Below are positions 13,905 to 18,826 of a stretch of DNA of 18,826 nucleotides, in pieces. Below the pieces are notes generated by a model. That model ran no database searches. It saw nothing but the letters and a program-made list of their open reading frames with translations, and was not told the origin of the DNA. Source of the DNA: JBEKVE01 sp049514335 (lineage in GTDB: Bacteria; Actinomycetota; Acidimicrobiia; Acidimicrobiales; UBA8190). The stretch lies in NCBI GenBank assembly GCA_049514335.1, contig JBEKVE010000043.1, forward strand, positions 1-18,826, written 5' to 3'. Position 1 is the first letter of the stretch. Every line of letters begins with the position of its first letter. Position numbers and translations under genes: made by a program.

Positions 13905-14106
13905 GTCGTCCCCCGTCCGCCCCGCAGCCGCGACGTCGGGCTGAGCATCGCACACTCACGGCGGATGCGGCCGGTGTCGGCGAAGGCGTCGGGTCGCCGA
14001 CCCGGGCCCGTCGTGCCGGGCTGGCACAATTGGCACGGCGCGGAGTCCCCGCGTCCGGGGTCCGGTCCCGGTGCGCCGCACCGGCCGGCCGTGGAGGTGA
14101 CGGACC
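13905..14106. promoter_or_regulatory. Divergent promoter region between two membrane-protein genes
   Basis: This 202-bp region must hold promoters for both sides. TGGCAC is directly repeated with 3-bp spacing (14022-14027 and 14031-14036), and the first copy also pairs with GTGCC at 14013-14017. CACAAT at 14025-14030 is a weak -10 for the plus-strand gene. GGAGG at 14093-14097 is the ribosome-binding site for GTG 14107. No certain -35 was found for either direction. Confidence 0.4.
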
Positions 14107-14865
14107 GTGATCGCGATCGTCTCCGCCGTGCAGTACTGGTCGATCGTGGCGCTTGCCGCGGTGGGCTGTGTGGCGTTGTGCCTCGCCGGCCGGCGCCGCC
14201 GCGGCCCGTGGCGCCCGGTGGTGGCGCGCCTCATCGGGCTGGCGCTGCTCGCCGACGCCGTCAGCTACAGCGTCGGCCTGGCCGTGGCGGGGACGTGGTC
14301 GCCCAAGACCTCCCTTCCCCTCGCCTTGTGCGACGCCGGCGTCCTGGTGGCAGCGGCGGCGTGCTGGTGGCGGACGCCCGTCCTGGTCGAGCTGACCTAC
14401 TTCTGGGGTCTGGCCGGCACCCTGCAGGCCGTGATCACCCCCGACCTGAACGTCGGGTTCCCGCACCTCGTGTTCTTCCAGTACGTCGTCGGCCATCTCG
14501 GCATCGTGGCCGCCGCACTCTTCCTGGTGGTGGGGATGGGACTGGCCCCTCGGCGCGGCGCCGTGGTGCGCGTGTTCACCATCACCGCGTTGTACACCAC
14601 CTTCGTGGGGGCGGTCGACGCCGCCACCGGGGCGAATTACATGTTCCTTCGGGCTCCACCGGGGGAGTGGACGTTGCTGCGCGTCCTCGGCCCGTGGCCG
14701 TGGTACGTGGTGAGCGCGGCGGGGGTGGCGCTCGTGCTGTTCACCGCCCTTGACTGGCCCTTCCGGACCGCCCGGCCGCGGCCCGGCAGTCCCGTTGTGC
14801 CGGTGGTGACGCAACAGCCCGGCGAAGACAGCCGTAGGATCGGGGACATCGCAGCACCACGATGA
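14107..14865 (+). CDS. TIGR02206/YwaF-like integral membrane protein
   Basis: This 252-aa protein has about six or seven hydrophobic segments and the pattern of the TIGR02206 (YwaF-type) membrane family, whose function is unknown. Signature segments are LPLALCDAGVL (70-80), ELTYFWGLAGTLQAVITPDLNVGFPH (95-120), a conserved His130 in the helix after FFQYVVGH, and TGANYMFLRAPP (174-185). A Pro/Arg-rich cytoplasmic tail follows the last helix. The GTG start at 14107 has GGAGG nine bases upstream. A conserved charged/aromatic pattern inside the helices suggests a pocket, but no activity is established. The small PH-like gene follows 21 bp later. Confidence 0.88.
   Translation: MIAIVSAVQYWSIVALAAVGCVALCLAGRRRRGPWRPVVARLIGLALLADAVSYSVGLAVAGTWSPKTSLPLALCDAGVLVAAAACWWRTPVLVELTYFWGLAGTLQAVITPDLNVGFPHLVFFQYVVGHLGIVAAALFLVVGMGLAPRRGAVVRVFTITALYTTFVGAVDAATGANYMFLRAPPGEWTLLRVLGPWPWYVVSAAGVALVLFTALDWPFRTARPRPGSPVVPVVTQQPGEDSRRIGDIAAPR
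14835..14840 (+). promoter_or_regulatory. Possible -10 (TAGGAT) ahead of the PH-like gene
   Basis: TAGGAT fits TANNNT and lies 46 bp before ATG 14887, inside the end of the previous gene. It could give the small gene its own promoter. No -35 supports it. Confidence 0.2.
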
Positions 14866-14886
14866 CGTGAGGACGGAGCGGCGCAC

Positions 14887-15240
14887 ATGGCGGGTGACGG
14901 CAGCGATCGGTGGATCAAGGTGACGCCCACTGGTATCGAGGTCCGCGGCTACTACTTCCCGTGGGGGACCAAGCGGATCCCCTTTGCGTCGATCAAGTCG
15001 GTGCGTCGCGTGCAGATGACGGCCCTGCGAGGCAAGGGCCGGATCTGGGGCACCGGCGACCCGCGCTACTGGGCCAGCCTCGATCCGAAGCGGCCCGTCA
15101 AGCAGGTGGGTCTCATCCTCGACCTCGGGAAGTTCGTCCACCCCTTCATCACCCCCGACGATCCCGACGCAGTGGAATCCGCCATCCGGGCCCATGCTGA
15201 TCTCGGCCCCACTTCGTCGGGGACCAGCCCCGTCGTCTGA
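14887..15240 (+). CDS. Small PH-like domain protein, hypothetical, 117 aa
   Basis: This is a soluble-looking protein without signal peptide or membrane helix. The order of strands (WIKVTPTGIEVRGYYFPWGTKRIPFASIKSVRRVQM, then GRIWGTGDPRYWASLDPKRP, VKQVGLILDLGKFVHPFITPDDPDAVESAIRAH) matches bacterial PH-like domains: a seven-strand barrel ending in a C-terminal helix preceded by a DDPDAV turn. Such small PH-like proteins often work near the membrane, but no ligand can be assigned. The start has a purine-rich GAGGACGGAG ribosome-binding region upstream. Its stop codon lies within the first of three short direct repeats. Confidence 0.75.
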   Translation: MAGDGSDRWIKVTPTGIEVRGYYFPWGTKRIPFASIKSVRRVQMTALRGKGRIWGTGDPRYWASLDPKRPVKQVGLILDLGKFVHPFITPDDPDAVESAIRAHADLGPTSSGTSPVV

Positions 15241-15290
15241 CGGGCACTGCCCACCCTGACGGGCACCGCCCCGCTCTGACGGCCACGGCC
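15237..15290 (+). repeat. Three tandem ~20-bp repeats, each with a mini-hairpin
   Basis: CTGACGG(G/C)CAC recurs at 15237, 15256 and 15276, with spacings of 19 and 20 bp. Each copy has a small self-complementary element: GGGC-ACT-GCCC, GGGC-ACC-GCCC and GGCC-AC-GGCC. They start on the stop codon of the PH-like gene and could act together as a terminator or RNA-processing signal. Confidence 0.6.
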
Positions 15291-15498
15291 GGCCGCCCTG
15301 CTGGGGGCGCGCCGTCCGCCGGCAGGCGGCCGGGCTCGTGGTCCCCCCGCAGGGAGCAGGTCCGCCGTGGGAGGGCAGGTGGTGGGCCTGACCTGGGCCA
15401 GCGCCCGTGAATCCGCCGGGGGCCGGGGGAAATTGCCGTGCCGCTACGGGTACGCTCCCTAGGAGCACGTTCGCCCAAACGCGATCGGAGCCGGGGGG
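15291..15498 (+). promoter_or_regulatory. Leader of the L,D-transpeptidase gene
   Basis: This is about 208 bp without a gene. The GC-rich first part contains GCCGTCCGCCGG/CAGGCGGC, able to form a hairpin. TACGGGTACGCT near 15450-15461 offers two TANNNT-like hexamers. GGAG at 15487-15490 with 8-nt spacing serves ATG 15499. No other structure is evident. Confidence 0.35.
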
Positions 15499-16533
15499 AT
15501 GACGCTTGGAAAGCGGTGGCCGGCCGCGCCCGATCCGGGTCCGGCGATGAGACAGCGGCGGACGCCGCGCGGTGCAACGGCGGTCCTGCTCGTCCTCGTG
15601 GCGCTGGGCTCGATCGCCGTTGGAGGGGCCGTGATCGCCCGGGCTGCCTCGGGGCCGGCTTCGGCGTCGTCTCCAACCACGACCGTGGCCAACCCTGTCG
15701 CCGGAGCCCTGTCACCGCGGCAGGCCACCCCCGTGCTGCAGGCGGCACCGATCATCATCCCGCCCGCACCGTCGACCACGTCCACGACGGCCGCCACCGC
15801 GCCTCCGCCCGCCCCCACCGAGATGCCGAGCGTCACCACCGCCGCCCGGGGGACCGGGATCCCGGTGGCGTGGCGCCGGTACATCGCGCCGGCCACCCCG
15901 TCGTCACGCAACGCCTCGGCCACCGACATCACCGACCCGTCGGTGGCCGCCACCGTCCTCGTCACCCGCCTGCCGCTGTACACGTCGCCCGGTGCGGCCC
16001 AGCCGTCGAGCAGCTTGGCCAATCCCAATTACCTGGGCGCCACCGACGTCCTGCTCGTCACCGGCTACGAGCCGGGATGGATCCAGGGCTACCTGCCGGT
16101 CCGCCCCAACGAGGCCACGGCCTGGTTCCCCGCCGCCGACGTCTCGGTGTCGCTCGTCGCCGAGCACCTCGTGGTGCACCTCGGGGCGCGGACGATCACC
16201 CTCTATCGTGACAACGTGCCCGTCGTCACGTACCCGGTTGCCCCCGGAGCCCCCGACTCGCCTACGCCCACGGGCTCGTTCTTCGTGGCCTTCGTCGTGA
16301 AGGTGACCGACCCCGGCAGTGCCTACGGCCCCTACGCCCTCGGGACCTCCGACTTCTCCGGCACCTACCAGACCTTCGAGGGGGGGCCGGGGCAGATCGG
16401 CATCCACGGCACGGACCAGCCGTGGGTGATCGGCACCTATGCCAGTCACGGCTGCATCCGCCTCTTCGACAACGACATCGCGGCGCTGGCTCCCCAGATC
16501 GTGCCGGGCACACCGGTGGAGGTCGAGAACTGA
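15499..16533 (+). CDS. L,D-transpeptidase (YkuD domain), membrane-anchored
   Basis: This 344-aa protein makes or edits 3-3 cross-links in peptidoglycan outside the membrane. An Arg-rich cytoplasmic start leads into one transmembrane helix (about 26-48), then a Pro/Thr/Ala-rich wall-spanning linker to about 125. Residues 152-217 form an SH3-like region (VLVTRLPLYTSPG ... GWIQGYLPV...ATAWFPAADV). The YkuD domain runs 222-343 with IGIHGTDQPWVIGTYASHGCIRLFDND: His303 and the HGC(I)R motif with catalytic Cys319. All key residues are present. The start is ATG 15499 with GGAG 8 nt upstream; ATG 15547 would still keep the helix. It is followed one base later by the SRPBCC gene. Confidence 0.95.
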   Translation: MTLGKRWPAAPDPGPAMRQRRTPRGATAVLLVLVALGSIAVGGAVIARAASGPASASSPTTTVANPVAGALSPRQATPVLQAAPIIIPPAPSTTSTTAATAPPPAPTEMPSVTTAARGTGIPVAWRRYIAPATPSSRNASATDITDPSVAATVLVTRLPLYTSPGAAQPSSSLANPNYLGATDVLLVTGYEPGWIQGYLPVRPNEATAWFPAADVSVSLVAEHLVVHLGARTITLYRDNVPVVTYPVAPGAPDSPTPTGSFFVAFVVKVTDPGSAYGPYALGTSDFSGTYQTFEGGPGQIGIHGTDQPWVIGTYASHGCIRLFDNDIAALAPQIVPGTPVEVEN

Positions 16534-16534
16534 C

Positions 16535-17017
16535 GTGTTGGGGTACGTGCTCACAGTCGAACGGGTCATCCCCGTGCCCCCCGACGTCATCTTCGCCGTG
16601 CTCGCCGATCCGTCCCGGCACCATCTGATCGACGGCTCGGGCATGGTCCAGGGTGCCGCCGCCGGCGTCCCGGAGCGCCTCTCGCAGGGCGTGGCGTTCG
16701 GCATGGCCATGAAGATGCTCGTGCCGTACTCGACCCTGAGCCGCGTGGTGGAGTTCGAGGAGAACCGGCGCATCGCCTGGCGGACCGGTCCCGAGGGCTT
16801 CGCCGGCAAGATCGTCGCCGGGCGGATCTGGCGGTACGAGCTCGAGCCCGTTCCCGACGGGACACTCGTCCGCGAGAGCTGGGACATCACCGCGGATCAC
16901 CAGCGCGTCCTGTTGAAGCTGGGAGACATCTGGTCGGGCAAGACGCGTCGGGACATGGAGCGCACGCTGGAACGCCTCGATCATCTGGTGACCGCCGCGG
17001 CCCCGAGCGGGGACTGA
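16535..17017 (+). CDS. SRPBCC family (polyketide cyclase/dehydrase-like) protein
   Basis: This is a 160-aa START/Bet-v-1-like protein, a helix-grip fold that binds hydrophobic ligands. The pattern is VERVIPVPPDVIFAVLADPSRHHLIDGSG (8-36), a central MLVPYSTLSRVVEFEENRRIAWRTGP, a strand IWRYELEPVPDGTLVRESWDI and a long C-terminal helix ending TRRDMERTLERLDHLV. No cofactor motif is present; ligand and role are unknown. GTG 16535 lies one base after the transpeptidase stop, indicating co-translation; TTG 16538 and GTG 16547 are alternative starts. Confidence 0.88.
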   Translation: MLGYVLTVERVIPVPPDVIFAVLADPSRHHLIDGSGMVQGAAAGVPERLSQGVAFGMAMKMLVPYSTLSRVVEFEENRRIAWRTGPEGFAGKIVAGRIWRYELEPVPDGTLVRESWDITADHQRVLLKLGDIWSGKTRRDMERTLERLDHLVTAAAPSGD

Positions 17018-17041
17018 GCGGGCCCCGGGGCGCCCGGACCC

Positions 17042-17061
17042 CGCCCACGCTACGGTGGGCG
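17042..17061 (+). terminator. Hairpin between SRPBCC and PLDc_N-like genes, containing a possible -10
   Basis: CGCCCAC (17042-17048) pairs perfectly with GTGGGCG (17055-17061) around the 6-nt loop GCTACG. It lies 24 bp after the SRPBCC stop. TACGGT (17051-17056), in the loop and stem, also fits a -10 for the next gene, so the site may both end one transcript and start another. Confidence 0.5.
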
Positions 17062-17111
17062 ACGCTGCCCGGGCCGGTGCCAGGCACGGGGGCGGCGGAG
17101 GAGGTCGGGCG

Positions 17112-17513
17112 GTGCCGGACGTCGTTGCGGGTGTCGTGGGCGTGGTGTTCCTCTTCGTGTGGGTCTACTGCCTCTACGACGTGTTCACGACCGAGGAGTC
17201 CCACATCCGCAACCTTCCGCGCATCGGCTGGTTCCTCATCGTCCTGCTCCTGTTCGACATCGGGTCGATCCTGTGGTTGTGCTTCGGGCGTCCCCGCCTG
17301 AGCGCGCCGAGGCGCTCGTTCGTGGCGCGCCAGGCAGGCCGCACCGCCAACCCGTCGAGGCTCCAGCCCTTGGACGACCCGTCGCTCGACACCATGCACC
17401 CCATCGTGCGCGAGCGCGAGGAGCGCGCCCGGCTGCGCATGTGGGAGGCGCAGTTGCAGCGGCGCGAGCTCGAGACTCGCCGGCGCGAGGTCGGCGGGTC
17501 CACCGACTCCTAG
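17112..17513 (+). CDS. PLDc_N-domain membrane protein, 133 aa
   Basis: This small membrane protein has two helices (about 4-22 VVAGVVGVVFLFVWVYCLY and 38-58 IGWFLIVLLLFDIGSILWLCF) linked by DVFTTEESHIRNLPR, the pattern of the phospholipase D-nuclease N-terminal (PLDc_N) family found in actinobacteria. The family name reflects its occurrence in front of some phospholipase D-like enzymes; there is no catalytic HKD motif here. A charged, Arg/Glu-rich cytoplasmic tail (REREERARLRMWEAQLQRRELETRRREV) is likely helical or coiled coil. The GTG start is fixed by a strong GGAGGAGG at 17097-17104 with 7-nt spacing. Confidence 0.85.
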   Translation: MPDVVAGVVGVVFLFVWVYCLYDVFTTEESHIRNLPRIGWFLIVLLLFDIGSILWLCFGRPRLSAPRRSFVARQAGRTANPSRLQPLDDPSLDTMHPIVREREERARLRMWEAQLQRRELETRRREVGGSTDS

Positions 17514-17516
17514 CTC

Positions 17517-17543
17517 CGGCCCACCCGCTGGTGCGACGGGCCG
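17517..17543. terminator. Convergent hairpin between PLDc_N-like and hydrolase genes
   Basis: CGGCCC (17517-17522) pairs with GGGCCG (17538-17543) in the 31-bp gap between two converging stop codons, with a 15-nt loop. Being symmetrical, it could terminate in both directions. Confidence 0.45.
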
Positions 17544-17544
17544 C

Positions 17545-18543
17545 TCAGGGCGCCGGGGTCTCCTCCACGAAGCGGGCCACGATCCGACCGAGCTGCTCGC
17601 CCTCCTCTTCGGGGACGAAGTGGCCCGCCCCGGTGATGACGGGGTGGTGCAGCCCCGCCGCCCCGGGCACGTGGTCTTGGAACACCCGCTCCCATCCCCG
17701 CGTGGCGGGGTCGGCATCGGAGAAGGCGGTGAGGAAGGGACGTTCAAAGGAGGCGAGGACCGCCATGGTGGCACGTCCGATGGCGGCGCCCGGATCGTTG
17801 CGGGTGAGCGGGATGAGGCTCGTCATCTGGCGCAGGCCCGCCCCGAACACGGGATCGGGAAACGGGGCGTCGTACCCGGCCCGGACGTGCGGCGGCAGTG
17901 GCCCACGAGCGGCGTAGACGAGGGTGCTCGGCAGGAGATCCGGGACCCGTTGGCAGAACAGGACGTAGTCGACCAGGGACTCCTCGAGCACCACCCTCGA
18001 TGTCCCGACACCATGGTTGGCCCACGTGAGCACGCCGTCGAGCGAGGGGTCCGCCGTGTGCAGCACGGTGTTGGTGGCGACGACGCGGGCGAATCGCGTC
18101 GGGTCGGCGGCCAGTGCGCTGAGCCCGATGGGGCCACCCCAGTCGTGCACCACCAGGGTCACCGATCGCAGGTCGAGCGCGTCGATGAGGCTCGTCGTCC
18201 ACCCCACGTGGCGCTCGAAGGTGTACGCGGTGCGGTCGACGGGCTTGTCGGAGCGCCCGAACCCGATGTTGTCGGGTGCCACCACCCGCAAGCCGAGCCC
18301 GGCGAGCACCTCGATGGTCCGCCGGTAGGTGTACGACCACGTGGGCTGGCCGTGCAGCAGCAGCACCACCGGGCCCCGCCGGGGGCCCTCGTCGACGTAG
18401 TGCATGCGCAGCGGCGCCAGGCCCGGGGCGCGCACATCGGCGTGGTGCGGTTCGAAGGGGTAGTCGTGCAGCGCCTCGAACCGCTCGTCCGGTGTGCGCA
18501 CCACGGACAGGCTGACGCCGCTCGGCGCATCGGCGATGCTCAC
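17545..18543 (-). CDS. Haloalkane dehalogenase-like alpha/beta hydrolase
   Basis: This 332-aa protein has the alpha/beta-hydrolase fold and resembles subfamily I haloalkane dehalogenases (DhlA/DhmA type), which replace a halogen on an alkyl carbon with a hydroxyl. RTPDERF...YPF opens the protein. The oxyanion motif is HGQPTWSY (64-71). The nucleophile is Asp134 in VVHDWGGPIG, next to Trp135, the first halide-binding residue. The acid is probably Asp276 in FSDADPATRG and the base is His308 in GAGHFVPEEEGEQ. The residue after HG is Gln, where the family mostly has Glu or Asn. Epoxide hydrolase activity is an alternative. The GTG start overlaps the upstream stop as GTGA. Confidence 0.88.
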   Translation of the reverse strand: MSIADAPSGVSLSVVRTPDERFEALHDYPFEPHHADVRAPGLAPLRMHYVDEGPRRGPVVLLLHGQPTWSYTYRRTIEVLAGLGLRVVAPDNIGFGRSDKPVDRTAYTFERHVGWTTSLIDALDLRSVTLVVHDWGGPIGLSALAADPTRFARVVATNTVLHTADPSLDGVLTWANHGVGTSRVVLEESLVDYVLFCQRVPDLLPSTLVYAARGPLPPHVRAGYDAPFPDPVFGAGLRQMTSLIPLTRNDPGAAIGRATMAVLASFERPFLTAFSDADPATRGWERVFQDHVPGAAGLHHPVITGAGHFVPEEEGEQLGRIVARFVEETPAP

Positions 18544-18826
18544 TGCGCCGGCCGCTCCGGGTCCGCGTCGACGGGTGCGTGGGCCTTCTTCGCCTTCATC
18601 CAGTCCACCACGACCGGACCGAACAGCGCCGGGTTGTACACGTCCTCCTCGGAGGAGAAGCGCATGTCGCCCGCGTACTGGAGGATGGTGACGTTGGACG
18701 CCTGGTACACCTGACCGTCGCCGGGGTCGTTGAAGCGGTTCTCGATCTGGCAGATCCACCGCCCCCGCTCCTCGTCGCACACGCACCAGTCGTGGGGGAA
18801 CATCGTCATCTCGGTGTTGGGCCACT
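18540..18826 (-). CDS. NTF2/SnoaL-like protein, C-terminal part (runs off right edge)
   Basis: About 94 codons of a protein whose beginning lies beyond the window. The sequence (WPNTEMTMFPHDWCVCDEER, WICQIENRFNDPGDG, VYQASNVTILQYAGDMRFSSEEDVYNP, FGPVVVDWMKAKKAH) matches the last strands and helix of an NTF2-like/SnoaL fold, a cone-shaped pocket used by cyclases, isomerases and many small-molecule binding proteins. An internal ATG at 18809 would leave only 89 residues and lose the first strands, so I treat it as partial. Its TGA overlaps the GTG of the hydrolase, and the pair probably forms an operon. Confidence 0.8.
   Translation of the reverse strand, partial: WPNTEMTMFPHDWCVCDEERGRWICQIENRFNDPGDGQVYQASNVTILQYAGDMRFSSEEDVYNPALFGPVVVDWMKAKKAHAPVDADPERPAQ

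Noticed and set aside
14022..14036. TGGCAC...TTGGCA resembling a sigma-54 -24/-12 promoter
   Set aside because: The GG and GC elements are 8 nt apart instead of 10, and sigma-54 is generally absent from actinobacteria.
15237..15290. CRISPR array
   Set aside because: Only three imperfect units of about 20 bp with no distinct spacers, and no cas genes nearby.
13201..15468. Very long minus-strand open frame across the divergent region and opposite three plus-strand genes
   Set aside because: It runs out of frame through the two-helix membrane protein gene and antisense to the YwaF-like and PH-like genes. Composition is low-complexity and no domain is visible.
1..18826. tRNA, rRNA, insertion sequence, integrase or attachment site
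   Set aside because: No tRNA-like T-loop, no transposase or recombinase motif, and no long terminal inverted repeats were seen on reading both strands.

Overview
The window is chromosomal DNA from a high-GC bacterium. The third codon positions are strongly G/C, GTG starts are common, there is a class-E-type sorting signal (LAFTG), an L,D-transpeptidase and a TIGR02206-type membrane protein. This points to an actinobacterium, and the style (leaderless-looking TANNNT hexamers right before start codons, a DhmA-like dehalogenase) would fit Acidimicrobiia. That lineage call is inference, since no rRNA or marker gene is present. I see no tRNA, rRNA, insertion sequence, phage gene or CRISPR array.

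Layout. (1) 1-4988, all minus strand: a GNAT acetyltransferase, a lipoprotein with a predicted beta-propeller, a stand-alone 5'-3' exonuclease, a GH1 glycosidase, a small unknown protein and the N-terminal third of an aldo/keto reductase that runs off the left edge. (2) 5069-10335, plus strand: a tightly packed metabolic run of acyl-CoA ligase, tandem ferredoxin-fold protein, SDR dehydrogenase, ThuA-like protein, single-domain ferredoxin-fold protein and tandem Dabb protein, closed by a hairpin terminator. (3) 10336-12890, plus strand: a 264-bp structured leader, a secreted beta-solenoid-like protein, a very strong terminator, then a sortase-anchored pentapeptide-repeat protein. (4) 12969-13904, minus strand: a two-helix membrane protein of unknown function, divergent from (5) 14107-17513, plus strand: a TIGR02206/YwaF-like membrane protein, a small PH-like protein, an L,D-transpeptidase, an SRPBCC protein and a PLDc_N-type membrane protein. 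(6) 17545-18826, minus strand: a haloalkane-dehalogenase-like hydrolase translationally coupled to the C-terminal part of an NTF2/SnoaL-like protein that runs off the right edge.

How the genes may work together. Block 2 looks like a small catabolic or tailoring pathway. A carboxylic acid would be activated to a CoA thioester and oxidised by the SDR, and up to five ferredoxin-like (dimeric alpha/beta barrel) domains in three proteins could serve as small isomerases, cyclases or monooxygenase-like enzymes, with a ThuA-fold protein beside them. I know of no described pathway with this composition, so it is the best candidate here for an undescribed system. Blocks 3 and 5 are cell-envelope genes (two exported proteins, one of them wall-anchored, one peptidoglycan cross-linking enzyme, three membrane proteins). 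Block 6 suggests dehalogenation or another alpha/beta-hydrolase reaction.
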